A stretch of 64,000 bases of DNA from Cohnella sp. OV330 (GTDB lineage Bacteria > Bacillota > Bacilli > Paenibacillales > Paenibacillaceae): contig NZ_FOKE01000005.1 in the NCBI RefSeq assembly GCF_900112065.1, positions 1-64,000 of the forward strand, in the 5' to 3' direction. The translations under genes and the position numbers were made by a program. Positions 23,635-32,654 of this stretch are shown one piece after another (the first letter of the stretch is position 1; the number at the start of each line of letters is the position of its first letter). Under the pieces are notes generated by a model. The model was not told the DNA's origin, made no database searches, and was given only the letters and a program-made list of their open reading frames with translations.

Positions 23635-24695
23635 GCGTTCACCTCTTGCGGTATCCGGCCGGCGTAGACGGCGAGCATCCGGTCCGCGATCCGGTCCCAG
23701 TCGAGCTCCCTGAGCTTGTCCGCGATCCGTCGCTCCGTCTTAAGCCGGTCCATGTTCATCACGTCGCGCAGCGCCTTGCGCAGGCCGTCCTTGTCGTCGG
23801 GATCGTACAGCACGCCGCATCCCTCGGACACGTACTCGCCGAGCGAGCCGAGCCGCGGCGCGACGACGGGCTTGCCGAAGGTCAGCGCCAGAATGGCGCT
23901 CCCGCTCGTCGTGATCTGCCGGTACGGCAGCACGACCGCGTCGGCCGCGAGCAGGTAATCGGCCAGATCGCCGTCGTCCACGAACGACGAGTGGAGCTTG
24001 ATCGCCCCCGCATCGTCGCCGGCCTTGCCCGCGCCGATGAACCCGAGGTCGTAGCCTGTATCTGCCTGTCCGGCGATCAGCAGCGCGGCGTCCGCTACGT
24101 TCGCCGAATCGAGCGACCGGTAAGCCGACACGAGCTGCTCAACGCCCTTGTACCGGTTGATCCTGCCGACGAAAAGGTACAGGAACCGGTCCTTCGGGAT
24201 GCCGAACCGGGCGCGGATATCGATGCCGCGGCTCGGATAGGCGTCGTCATAGTGACCGTGCGGCGTCACGACGATCTTGTCCTCCGGGGCGCCGAACACT
24301 TCGGCGGCCTCGCGCTTCGACGATTCGCTGAGGACGAACGCGGCGTCGCACAGGCTTAGCAGCCGCTTGCGGACGAAGAAGTCCCAACGCGAACGGCCCT
24401 TGTGCGGCCAAATGTTGTGAATCGTCCAGAACAGCCGCACCCCGAGGAACTTGTACCAGTACAGCAGCAAAATAAAAAACAGCGACTTCACGACGGTCAG
24501 CGGGAAAACGGAAGCCTGGTACGTGTAGCTCGGCCAGTGGATATGGACGATATCGCCCCGGCGCGGCTTGAACTGCGAGCCCTTGGCATAATGCTCGACG
24601 CGCAGGCCGCGCCGTTCGAGCGACCTGGCGAGCAGGTCGGTATACTTGTTGTGCGGATTCGTCTTGGGCCACATGTAGACGGTCGGTTCGCTCAT
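23631..24695 (-). CDS. GT4-type glycosyltransferase
   Basis: A 354-residue GT-B enzyme. The N-domain contains DIVHIHWPS and FWTIHNIWPHKG. The C-domain contains FVGRINRYKGVEQLV, and TTSGSAILALTFGKPVVAPRLGSLGEYV holds the donor-binding region. The hydrophobic KSLFFILLLYWYKF near residues 70-83 may be a membrane-association patch. It directly abuts the preceding GT4 gene and overlaps the following GT2 gene. Confidence 0.9.
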   Translation of the reverse strand: MSEPTVYMWPKTNPHNKYTDLLARSLERRGLRVEHYAKGSQFKPRRGDIVHIHWPSYTYQASVFPLTVVKSLFFILLLYWYKFLGVRLFWTIHNIWPHKGRSRWDFFVRKRLLSLCDAAFVLSESSKREAAEVFGAPEDKIVVTPHGHYDDAYPSRGIDIRARFGIPKDRFLYLFVGRINRYKGVEQLVSAYRSLDSANVADAALLIAGQADTGYDLGFIGAGKAGDDAGAIKLHSSFVDDGDLADYLLAADAVVLPYRQITTSGSAILALTFGKPVVAPRLGSLGEYVSEGCGVLYDPDDKDGLRKALRDVMNMDRLKTERRIADKLRELDWDRIADRMLAVYAGRIPQEVNA

Positions 24696-25919
24696 CTAAT
24701 GCACCTGCCCGACGGCGGTCCTGACCGCGGTATATTCGCCGCCGGCCAGCGTCTGATCGTACAGTTCTAAATGCCGGTCGAGCAGCGCCGCTTGCGTGAA
24801 GCCGCGGCAGTGCTTGAGGCAAGCCGCCTGGATGCGCCGCTTGTCCGCGCCCGGCACCGAGTGGTACGACAGAATCTTGGCCCGGATGGCGGCGGCGCTG
24901 CCCGGAGGGAACAGAAATTCCTCGGGATCGTACACCGCGTCCGGGATGCCGCCTACGTCGGTGGCGTATACCGGCGTGCCGACCTGATAAGACTCGATGA
25001 TGACCCGTCCGAACGGCTCTTCCCACACCGAAGGAACGAAGTTGACGTCGGCCTCGCCCATCATGCGGCGCGCCTCGGCAGGCTTCACCTTGCCCGGAAA
25101 CACGAAGCGCGCGTCCTCGCGGCAGCTGTCGGCGAGCTTCGCCCGCAGGCTCCCTTCGCCGCAGATGACGATGCGCTCGACGATGTCGGTCGGCAGCGAC
25201 ATCGCCGCCTCGATCAGCTCCCGCACGCCTTTCTCCGGCTCGATCCGTCCGAAGTAGCCGATGCGAAGCGGCCGCCTGTCGAAGTCCTTGTCGCTGGCGG
25301 CGATGCCGCCTTCCACCGCGTTCGGAATGACCTTCGGCGCGGCGGCCGGGAACAGTCCCGCGTCCGTATGGCGCTTCAGGATGTGCGACGAAATGCCGAC
25401 GACCGCCGACACCTGCCGGCTGTAGCCGCTTGTCGTCATCGCGTACAGCCGGGCTAGCAGCGGATTTTTGATCGGCGAGCTGACCGGCGACAGCAGCGAA
25501 TAGTCGCGAAGGGTATGCACGATCGGTACGTCCAGCCCGGCTGCCGCCGTCCAGATGCCCGCGCCGAAGCCGGACAGGTTTTGCGTGTGAATCAGATCCG
25601 GCTTGATCGCGGCCAGCCGCTCCCGCACCGCTTCGTTCATCCGCGGATTGTAAAGATCGGTCAGCCTCCGGGCGGTCCGCATCAGCACGCCGCGCCTTTT
25701 GGCGTCGCCGATCCAGTACAGGCTGCCGTGCGGCATCCGGTGTACGGTGACCCCGTTGATCCGCTCTTCCCGGACGCCTTCCGCGCTTCCGTGCCCGCCG
25801 AGAGTCAGCACGTGAACGTCGGCGACGGACGCGAGCGTCTCCGCCAGGATCTGCGTCGATATCTCTGCCCCTCCGATGATGTGGGGCGTGTACAAGCTGT
25901 TTACAATGACGATTTTCAT
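24696..25919 (-). CDS. GT4-type glycosyltransferase
   Basis: A 407-residue GT-B enzyme. The N-terminal MKIVIVNSLYTPHIIGGAEIS is the classic GT4 opening with the GGAE motif. IGYFGRIEPEKGVRELIEA and VPSVWEEPFGRVIIESYQVGTPVYATDVGGIPD are the C-domain and EX7E-type donor motifs. The start overlaps the polymerase stop as ATGA. Its sugar specificity is not apparent. Confidence 0.92.
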   Translation of the reverse strand: MKIVIVNSLYTPHIIGGAEISTQILAETLASVADVHVLTLGGHGSAEGVREERINGVTVHRMPHGSLYWIGDAKRRGVLMRTARRLTDLYNPRMNEAVRERLAAIKPDLIHTQNLSGFGAGIWTAAAGLDVPIVHTLRDYSLLSPVSSPIKNPLLARLYAMTTSGYSRQVSAVVGISSHILKRHTDAGLFPAAAPKVIPNAVEGGIAASDKDFDRRPLRIGYFGRIEPEKGVRELIEAAMSLPTDIVERIVICGEGSLRAKLADSCREDARFVFPGKVKPAEARRMMGEADVNFVPSVWEEPFGRVIIESYQVGTPVYATDVGGIPDAVYDPEEFLFPPGSAAAIRAKILSYHSVPGADKRRIQAACLKHCRGFTQAALLDRHLELYDQTLAGGEYTAVRTAVGQVH

Positions 25920-27196
25920 GCGGTACGTCTCAACTCCCTATCGTTCTGCGTATCCCATTCTGCCGCCCGGGCGTCCGGCCGTCCTTCAAAAAATCCGCCC
26001 CGGATCCATCCGATCAGCAGCCAGAAGTTCACGAAGGAATAGGAATCGAAATTCATAACGAGCGAAACGCATAACGCGAACGCGAATTGGGCGAACGGAT
26101 GGCGGCGCGAGCTGCGCAGGGCCGCCGTCATGAACCCGAGGAACAGCAGCGCGCCGATGAGGCCTTCCTCGGCGAACAGCTTGGACCACATGTTGCGGGA
26201 TGTGGCCATCTCCGGATGATCGTTCACGAGGTTCGCGACTTCGGTGAACTTCATGCCGTAATCGAAGTGCCCGAGCAGCAGGTCCGCGAATTCGCGGTAG
26301 TAAAAGCCGCCGCCGACGCCGAAGATCGGATGATGCCAAAACTCCATGAAGCCGATCGCCGGGAAAATGACGCGGATAAAAAAGGAATTGTCCGCCCGCA
26401 GCAGATGCGGAAAATCGAACTGGAACCGGTCCGTGAAGTAGCCGCTCACCTTCAGCGTCTCGAGCAGAAAAGGAACGCCGACGACGATGACGAGTCCGAT
26501 GGCGCCGAGCGCGAGCAGCATGCGGCCGCGATATTTGTTCGCGACGAGCACGTAGACGAGCAGCGCGATCAGCAGCACGCTGTAAGCGTAGGCCGAGAAC
26601 GACAGGACGAGCAGCACGACGCAGCCTAGCAGCGGCGCCAGCGTGATTTTCTTGTAGCCTTCCTTGTACAGGTACAGCAGCAGCAAACCGCCGGTCAGCA
26701 GATGAATGCCTCCCCAGGACGGCTCGCCGGACAGGAGCTGGATCCGGCCCTTGTACACCTTTTCGGAAAAGAGGCCGGTCAGCATGCCGGAAAAGCCGCT
26801 GCGGATCAAGTACGCGTCGGCGAGCTGCAGCAGCCCCGCCGCGAGCGGCGGCACGAAGCCGACGAGCAGGTAGACGGCGATCTGCCGGCGAAGCGCGGGA
26901 TCGTTCCTCGCCTGCTCGGCGATATACAGGGACACCCTGTACATCGAGATGCCGAACAGCAGCGTCACGGCGTGCTTAAGGCTCGCGCCCATATCTCCGC
27001 CGACCGACGCGAGCAGCGAATGCCCGATGCTATAAGCGGCGAATATCAGGAGCGGCACGTCTCCGCGGCGGAACTTAAAATCGGTGAACAACAGCAGAAG
27101 CGAGGCTGCGAACATCGGAAACATCGCCAACGGGCGATAGACCGAGAAGGCGAAGTATGGCAAGCTGTCATACGTGATGACCGCCAGCGAGAACAA
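25916..27196 (-). CDS. Polysaccharide polymerase / O-antigen ligase-like (Wzy)
   Basis: About 426 residues with roughly ten to twelve membrane helices and a large loop (about 290-345, with FFIRVIFPAIGFMEFWHHPIFGVGGGFYYREF), the shape of Wzy polymerases. Its place between glycosyltransferases and with a flippase nearby supports polymerase. The 5' end is uncertain. There is no ATG, GTG or TTG with a good RBS in frame after the upstream stop at 27253; the TTG at 27196 is the first plausible codon. An ATG at 27249 lies in a different frame, so a one-base difference near 27200-27245 is possible. Confidence 0.75.
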   Translation of the reverse strand: MFSLAVITYDSLPYFAFSVYRPLAMFPMFAASLLLLFTDFKFRRGDVPLLIFAAYSIGHSLLASVGGDMGASLKHAVTLLFGISMYRVSLYIAEQARNDPALRRQIAVYLLVGFVPPLAAGLLQLADAYLIRSGFSGMLTGLFSEKVYKGRIQLLSGEPSWGGIHLLTGGLLLLYLYKEGYKKITLAPLLGCVVLLVLSFSAYAYSVLLIALLVYVLVANKYRGRMLLALGAIGLVIVVGVPFLLETLKVSGYFTDRFQFDFPHLLRADNSFFIRVIFPAIGFMEFWHHPIFGVGGGFYYREFADLLLGHFDYGMKFTEVANLVNDHPEMATSRNMWSKLFAEEGLIGALLFLGFMTAALRSSRRHPFAQFAFALCVSLVMNFDSYSFVNFWLLIGWIRGGFFEGRPDARAAEWDTQNDRELRRTA

Positions 27197-27252
27197 AAAC
27201 AGCGCGACGACCGAAGCGCGGACGAGATCGACCGGTTCGTCGCGGCCATGCG

Positions 27253-28512
27253 CTAGGATAAGATCAGCTCCATGTTTTTGCGGGTCGCCGAACCGCTGAA
27301 CCGGCGGCTCACGTAACGGATCGAATTGCCCGATATGCTGTCGTTGATCTCGCTGTCGCCCATCAGCAGCAGTACGCTGCGCACCATTTCGTCTTCCGAT
27401 TCGCATACGAACAAGTCCTCGCCGTTGTTCGCGTCCAAGCCTTCGCTGCCGATCGCGTTGGTCACGACCGGTACGCCCCAGGACATCGCCTCGAGAATCT
27501 TCGTCTTGATCCCGGTGCCGAACAAGAGCGGCGCGATCATGAGCGCCGAATCGCCGACGATCCGCTTGACGTCGTCCACCTCGCCGGTAACGATGACGCC
27601 GGGATGGTCGCGCTGGAGGCGCAGCACTTCTGCCGTCGGATTTTTGCCGACGATGTAGAAGACCGCCGCCGGATTGCTCTGCTTGATTCGGGCCCATACG
27701 CGCTCGCAAAAGTACACGGCCGCCGAGCTGTTGTGGGGAATGTCCATTTTCCCGACGAACACGACCTTGTTTTTGTCGTAGAGCCGGGAGCCTCTTGCCT
27801 GCATCCGGAAGTCGGGCTCGACCTTCATCGGGACGCCGTGGCAGGATTCGTGACGCGTCGTTTTCCTGAAGTTTTGCGCTTCGGCCGGGGAGGTGAAGAT
27901 CAGATGGTCGAATCGCGGGGCCACTTGCTTTTCATACTTGCCCAGCATTTTGCTCTCGAAGGCGATGAGCCATTTTTGGACGAACTTCAGGTCCGCGAAC
28001 TTCTTCAGGCCGCTCGGCAGCTTGTCCGAGAACCCGCCGAGCACGGACGGGATGTACTGGAACCAGTCGAGCTGGCGGCGGTAGCGCAGCGACAACAGAT
28101 CGTCGTAGCTCAGCACCTTGCGTCCCTGCCCCGGCGCCAGGTATTCGGCCACCCGCACCATGTCGTATAGCACGAAGTCCGGCTCCTCCTCGCGGACGAA
28201 GTCCCGGATCTTGCGATGCGTCTTGCGGCTGTAGTACACCGACACCTGAAGCGGCCACTTGCGCCGGATCAGCGAATGGACGACGATATTGTACAGCTTT
28301 TCAAGCTTGCCCGGCGGCTCCAGCGTGGCCAGCCTGCCGATCTCCGGCGGACGCTGGGATAAATATTTCGGATCGTCCACGAACGAGAGGTTTACGATCT
28401 CGCTGCCTGGGTAGATTTCTTTCATGTGCCGAACGTATTGCAGCAGCATGTTTTTGCGGCCGTCCGTGCCGGGAAAAGGCAGCCGATTCGTAATAAACAA
28501 AATCTTGTTCAT
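27253..28512 (-). CDS. GT4-type glycosyltransferase
   Basis: A 419-residue GT-B enzyme. The N-domain opens MNKILFITNRLPFPGTDGRKNMLL. The C-domain has VVFVGKMDIPHNSSAAVYF and LLFGTGIKTKILEAMSWGVPVVTNAIGSEGLDA, which is the donor-binding loop of this subgroup. It lies 12 bp downstream of the initiating transferase gene and is likely to add the second sugar, although this order is inferred from gene position alone. Confidence 0.88.
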   Translation of the reverse strand: MNKILFITNRLPFPGTDGRKNMLLQYVRHMKEIYPGSEIVNLSFVDDPKYLSQRPPEIGRLATLEPPGKLEKLYNIVVHSLIRRKWPLQVSVYYSRKTHRKIRDFVREEEPDFVLYDMVRVAEYLAPGQGRKVLSYDDLLSLRYRRQLDWFQYIPSVLGGFSDKLPSGLKKFADLKFVQKWLIAFESKMLGKYEKQVAPRFDHLIFTSPAEAQNFRKTTRHESCHGVPMKVEPDFRMQARGSRLYDKNKVVFVGKMDIPHNSSAAVYFCERVWARIKQSNPAAVFYIVGKNPTAEVLRLQRDHPGVIVTGEVDDVKRIVGDSALMIAPLLFGTGIKTKILEAMSWGVPVVTNAIGSEGLDANNGEDLFVCESEDEMVRSVLLLMGDSEINDSISGNSIRYVSRRFSGSATRKNMELILS

Positions 28513-28524
28513 TTGTCGCCACCC

Positions 28525-29217
28525 TTAAAAAGCGTCTTTGGCCCCAAGCAGCAGCTTGAAGGTCCGGAAAATAATCTTCAGATCCCCCCGAATGCTCCGT
28601 TTGCGAATGTATTCCAGGTCCAGCTCGACCATCTGCTCGAAGCTGAGGTTGCTGCGTCCGGTCACTTGCCACAGTCCCGTGCAGCCTCCGCTAACGGAGA
28701 GCCGAAGCTTGTCGTAATCCGAGTACTCTTCCACCTCTCTTTGCAGCGGCGGCCGGGGGCCGACGAGCGACATCTCGCCTTTAAGCACGTTCACGAGCTG
28801 AGGGAGCTCGTCGATGCTCGTCTTGCGGATGAACCGGCCGATTCGGGTGATGCGCGGGTCGTCCTTGAGCTTGAACATCGCGCCTTTGATCTCGTTCTTC
28901 TCGAGCAGCGCCGCGAGCTTTTGCTCGGCGTCCGGCACCATCGAGCGGAACTTGTACATCTTGAATTTGCGTCCGTTTTTGCCGATGCGCGTTTGTTGGA
29001 AAAAGACCGGCGCCTTCGGGCTTTCCAGCTTGATGAGCGTCGCCGTTACCGCGAAGATCGGGCTGAACAGCGCCAGCGCGAATAGGGAGCCCGCGACGTC
29101 CATGCCTCGCTTGACCGACTTATACATCGCCAGCTTGCCGTCGTTCTGGGCCGCGATCCGCTTGCGTTCGAAGTCCGTCAGGCGTGCGACCAGTTCCATA
29201 TCATACCGCAGAGCCAT
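28525..29217 (-). CDS. Initiating sugar-phosphate transferase (undecaprenyl-phosphate)
   Basis: A 230-residue bacterial sugar transferase. [20 protein letters not shown] is the membrane re-entrant helix. Catalytic-core motifs are [46 protein letters not shown] and [16 protein letters not shown]. It transfers a hexose-1-phosphate to undecaprenyl phosphate to start the repeat unit. It is the short single-domain form, without the long N-terminal CoA-binding and membrane part of WcaJ. It overlaps galU by 17 bp. Confidence 0.92.
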   Translation of the reverse strand: MALRYDMELVARLTDFERKRIAAQNDGKLAMYKSVKRGMDVAGSLFALALFSPIFAVTATLIKLESPKAPVFFQQTRIGKNGRKFKMYKFRSMVPDAEQKLAALLEKNEIKGAMFKLKDDPRITRIGRFIRKTSIDELPQLVNVLKGEMSLVGPRPPLQREVEEYSDYDKLRLSVSGGCTGLWQVTGRSNLSFEQMVELDLEYIRKRSIRGDLKIIFRTFKLLLGAKDAF

Positions 29218-30100
29218 GGCTTTCCCCCACTTTCTCGCGTTGGATCAGCGACTCGAGCCCGTCCATCAGGCGGTACCTGAGCTCCTCGTCGCGAAGCGCG
29301 AAGTCGATTGTCGTCATGATAAATCCAAGCTTCTCGCCGACGTCGTAGCGCATGCCTTCGAAGTCGTAGGCGTTAACGCCTTGCGCTTCGTTCAGCCGTT
29401 GGATCGCGTCGGTCAGCTGAATCTCGCCGCCCGCGCCTACTTCGTGCTTGCCAAGGAAATCGAATATTTCCGGCGTGAGCACATAACGGCCCATGATGGC
29501 CAGATTGGACGGCGCCTGTCCGATCGGCGGCTTCTCTACAAAACGCCGCACCTCGTACAGACGTCCGCGCCGCTCAATCGGATCGAGGATGCCATAGCGG
29601 TTCGTTTGGTCGGTACCGACCGCTTGTACGCCGATGACCGACTTGCCGGTCTGCTCGTACTGCTCGATCAGCTGCCGCGTGCAAGGCGTCTCGGACTGCA
29701 CGATATCGTCGCCCAGCAGCACCGCGAACGGCTCGTTGCCGATGAAGTTGCGGGCGCACCAGACGGCATGGCCGAGGCCTTTGGCTTCTTTTTGCCGGAT
29801 GTAGTGGATCTCGACGTTGGACGATTTGCGAACCTTGCTCAAAATATCGAGCTTGCCCTTTTCCGCCAGCGTGTGCTCCAGCTCGAAGGCGATGTCGAAG
29901 TGATCCTCGATCGCCCGTTTTCCTTTGCCGGTCACGACGATAATGTCCTCGATTCCGGATTCGATCGCTTCTTCCACGATGTACTGTATGGTTGGCTTGT
30001 CGACGATCGGCAACATTTCCTTAGGCATCGCCTTCGTAGCAGGCAGGAAGCGCGTGCCGAGGCCTGCCGCGGGAATAATCGCTTTTCTCACTTTTTTCAT
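29201..30100 (-). CDS. galU: UTP-glucose-1-phosphate uridylyltransferase
   Basis: A 299-residue enzyme making UDP-glucose. Diagnostic segments are [52 protein letters not shown] and VEKP. It is placed after the Wzz/kinase pair and a 267-bp non-coding gap, at the head of the synthesis genes. It feeds both the initiating step and UDP-glucose dehydrogenase. Confidence 0.95.
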   Translation of the reverse strand: MKKVRKAIIPAAGLGTRFLPATKAMPKEMLPIVDKPTIQYIVEEAIESGIEDIIVVTGKGKRAIEDHFDIAFELEHTLAEKGKLDILSKVRKSSNVEIHYIRQKEAKGLGHAVWCARNFIGNEPFAVLLGDDIVQSETPCTRQLIEQYEQTGKSVIGVQAVGTDQTNRYGILDPIERRGRLYEVRRFVEKPPIGQAPSNLAIMGRYVLTPEIFDFLGKHEVGAGGEIQLTDAIQRLNEAQGVNAYDFEGMRYDVGEKLGFIMTTIDFALRDEELRYRLMDGLESLIQREKVGESHGSAV

Positions 30101-30189
30101 ACGCTCTCACCCCATCCGTATTTCTCTTTAGACTTGCAACTGCATAAATTCATTTATTCGCGTGCAAAAGTCGGATTTAAATAAAGATA

Positions 30190-30360
30190 AAGCGGGCATT
30201 GAACCCATCCTCACGCCACACCCCTGACGATAAACGTCTAAGGTCCGCTGACCCACAGCATGGCCGAGTGCCTCCAGTGATAAAGGAGCAGGAGACATTT
30301 CCTTGGAACGCGCATCGATTGATCGAAGCTTCCCTGTATCTCTTGCTGCATGGCCTTCAG
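30190..30360 (-). ncRNA. Candidate structured RNA between BY-kinase and galU
   Basis: The 267-bp gap 30101-30367 has no supported gene. On the minus strand it contains several pairable segments, including GACG-TTTAT-CGTC flanked by ACCTT and GGGGT, a GGGTTCAATGCCC hairpin, and AAGGA/TCCTT arms. In Bacillus subtilis the EAR antitermination RNA occupies the matching place in the eps operon, after the modulator/kinase pair. I cannot match the EAR consensus base by base, so this is a positional and structural suggestion only. Confidence 0.35.
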
Positions 30361-30367
30361 CGCTTTC

Positions 30368-31012
30368 TTAACGTCCCCGGCGGTTGAATACCGCGCCTAC
30401 GACCCGGACCCGTCCGGACGAGAGCGTCTCCTTCGCCTTCAGAACCGCATCCATGCTCGTCTTGCCCTTGCGGATGACGAGCACCGCGCCGTCGCACTTG
30501 TCCGCGACGATCATCGCGTCCGAAGCGGCCGCCATCGAGGTCGTATCGACGATGACGATATCGAAGCGCGCCTTGGCCGCGTCCAGCATCGCGCTCATCG
30601 CTTCCGAATCGAGCAGCTCGGACGGATTGGGCGGCATCGGTCCCGCGCACACCACTTGCAGGTTGGGATAGGCCGTCCTGCGGGCGACCTGATCCAGCTC
30701 CCCTCGCCCCGCCAGCGCCGTGCTTAGCCCCGCGTCGTTCGGCAGATCGAAGATTTGATGCTGCACGGGCGACCGAAGATCCGTATCCAGCAGCAGTACC
30801 CTTCTGCCGGCTTTGGCATAGGCGACCGCGATGTTGGAGGACGTGGTGCTCTTCCCCTCTCCCGGCTCGGCGGAAGCGATCGCGATCGTCTTCATGCCCG
30901 CATCCCGTACCGACCATTCGATGCCGGTCTTTAATCTGCGATACGTATCGGCGGCTGCCGACTTCGGATTTTGCGCGGCGATCAATCCCCGTTTACGCAT
31001 CCATCGTGACAT
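30368..31012 (-). CDS. CpsD/CapB-type BY-kinase without a tyrosine tail
   Basis: A 214-residue P-loop protein of the bacterial tyrosine kinase family. Walker A is SAEPGEGKST (about 47-56), A' is VLLLDTDLRSP, and Walker B is DIVIVDTTS where most relatives have DTPP. It ends VVGAVFNRRGR, without the usual C-terminal tyrosine cluster. It overlaps the Wzz gene by 20 bp, and the two normally work as one kinase-activator unit controlling chain length. Loss of the Tyr tail suggests altered autophosphorylation control. Confidence 0.88.
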   Translation of the reverse strand: MSRWMRKRGLIAAQNPKSAAADTYRRLKTGIEWSVRDAGMKTIAIASAEPGEGKSTTSSNIAVAYAKAGRRVLLLDTDLRSPVQHQIFDLPNDAGLSTALAGRGELDQVARRTAYPNLQVVCAGPMPPNPSELLDSEAMSAMLDAAKARFDIVIVDTTSMAAASDAMIVADKCDGAVLVIRKGKTSMDAVLKAKETLSSGRVRVVGAVFNRRGR

Positions 31013-31745
31013 TCGGCTTCCCCCTTGCTCCCATCGTGGTGCGTTCCGAATCGTCCGGTCCGATCAAGTCCCGGTTGCGGATTCGCGGAACGTCGGCCAG
31101 AAGCGGCAGACCAAGTTTGGCGCGCACTTCTTGCTCGGTCTTGACCGAGTTGTCCATATGTTCGAGTAGAAAGGCAAGCGCGATGCCGATCAGGATCGAC
31201 AGGACGAACGCGATCGCCACGTTCTTGGCGGGACTTGAAGAGATCGATCCTCCGTGCGCTTCCGGGTCGGCCCAGTTGAGGACGGAGACGTTGTCCAGAT
31301 TCATGAGCGTGCGAATCTCGGACTGGAACACCTTGGACACGGCGTTCGCCATATTGGCGGCTCTTGCGTACGAGCCGTCCGTCGCGATCACGGTCATGAT
31401 CTGCGTCTCGCTCACGGACGAGATGCCGATTTTACCCGCGAGCTCGCCTGCCGATGTATGGAGATCGGGATAAGCCGCGGCGACCTTTTCCAAAATTCGA
31501 GGCGTGAGGATCAGCTGCTTGAAGGTTTTGATCAGCAAAATGTTGGAGTTGATCGCGCCGGCGTCGGGCGCTGAGGACGTATTGCCGGGGACTTCGCTTT
31601 GGTACACCATCAGCTTGGCGGCTGCCTGATAAGTCGGTCTCTGTTGCGACGTATAATATCCGACCGCCGTACACAAGACGATCGTAATTAAAGCGATCAA
31701 CCATAGCCTTTTCCTGACTATGCTCCAATATCGTTGAATTTCCAA
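30993..31745 (-). CDS. Wzz/CapA-type chain-length modulator and kinase activator
   Basis: A 250-residue protein with two membrane helices (about 15-33 and 172-195) bracketing an extracellular domain. The N-terminus EIQRYWSIVRKRLWLI and the second helix region ISSSPAKNVAIAFVLSILIGIALAFLLEHMD are typical of the YveK/CapA class. The C-terminal cytosolic tail would activate the BY-kinase encoded next. The start is TTG at 31745 with GGAG nine bases upstream. It is the first gene of the exopolysaccharide operon. Confidence 0.9.
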   Translation of the reverse strand: MEIQRYWSIVRKRLWLIALITIVLCTAVGYYTSQQRPTYQAAAKLMVYQSEVPGNTSSAPDAGAINSNILLIKTFKQLILTPRILEKVAAAYPDLHTSAGELAGKIGISSVSETQIMTVIATDGSYARAANMANAVSKVFQSEIRTLMNLDNVSVLNWADPEAHGGSISSSPAKNVAIAFVLSILIGIALAFLLEHMDNSVKTEQEVRAKLGLPLLADVPRIRNRDLIGPDDSERTTMGARGKPNVTMDA

Positions 31746-31791
31746 AACGCTTCACTCCGATGCTGATTTCTTTTAGAAAATGAAATAAATA

Positions 31792-31805
31792 TCAGAATTT
31801 TCTGA
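31792..31805. promoter_or_regulatory. Inverted repeat upstream of the exopolysaccharide operon
   Basis: TCAGAA and TTCTGA are separated by two bases, in AT-rich DNA 47 bp before the Wzz start. The 212-bp gap 31746-31957 holds no gene and must contain the operon promoter. The repeat could be a regulator site or part of the leader; I see no unambiguous -10/-35 pair. Confidence 0.35.
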
Positions 31806-31957
31806 CTCATCTTCCGATATTCCTTTTCGTTTTGGCCTCCCCTGCCTCGTCCTGTTTTTATTGTAAATCGCCCGCGACTTTCAAAACTATTACGCGGCAG
31901 GATGATTTTGCTTCTTCTTCGGAAGCTATCATCGTGCCGCGTCGGTAGGTATCGATA

Positions 31958-32629
31958 TTATACTTTAGTACCATTCGGGAGGGCGAAGCCGCCCTCCGTC
32001 CGGATATCCGAGGGAGAGAAGTCTCCGATCCCCTGCGACTGCGCGAACAAGGCAGCCTGCGTCCGGTCGGTCAGGTTCAATTTTTGAAAAATACGGCTGA
32101 CGTGCTTTTTGACCGTGAACTCGCTGATGACCAGCTTTTTGGCCACGGCGCTATTGGACAAGCCTTCCCCGAGCGCGACCAGCACCTCCCGCTCCTTCGG
32201 CGTCAGCTTCTCGAGCGGATCGTCCGATTCTTTGCGGAGCAAGGTGCCGAGCAGACTCTGGTCGAAGTACTTACGGCCGCGGCCGATCATCTTGACCGCG
32301 AGCAGCAGCTCGTCCGGCGCCGCGTCCTTGAGCACGTAGCCGTCGGCTCCGCACTCCTTCGCTCTGCGGATGTCTGCCTCGGAAGCCGAAGAGGTCAGCA
32401 TCATGAACCGGCAGTGCAGTCCCCGGAGCGAACGAACAAGGTCGTAGCCGGACTCGGCGCCCAGCCGGATATCCAAGATGACGAGATCGGGATTCGTCGT
32501 CTCGACGACCGACAGCGCGCCTAATACGGTCTCCGCCTCGCCCGCGATCTCGAATCCTTCCTCGCCGGATAGAACGGCTCTCAGTCCTCTGCGGACGAGA
32601 GGATGATCGTCCACGATTACGATCTTCAT
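31958..32629 (-). CDS. NarL/LuxR-family response regulator
   Basis: A 223-residue regulator. The receiver domain starts MKIVIVDDHPLVRRGLR, with the phospho-acceptor Asp in DLVILDIRLG and Lys in YVLKDAAP. The C-terminal HTH is LTPKEREVLVALGEGLSNSAVAKKLVISEFTVKKHVSRIFQKL. It is coupled to the histidine kinase gene 26 bp upstream and lies 212 bp ahead of the exopolysaccharide operon on the same strand, making that operon a likely target. Confidence 0.92.
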   Translation of the reverse strand: MKIVIVDDHPLVRRGLRAVLSGEEGFEIAGEAETVLGALSVVETTNPDLVILDIRLGAESGYDLVRSLRGLHCRFMMLTSSASEADIRRAKECGADGYVLKDAAPDELLLAVKMIGRGRKYFDQSLLGTLLRKESDDPLEKLTPKEREVLVALGEGLSNSAVAKKLVISEFTVKKHVSRIFQKLNLTDRTQAALFAQSQGIGDFSPSDIRTEGGFALPNGTKV

Positions 32630-32654
32630 GTCATCACCTTCCTTAATACACAAT

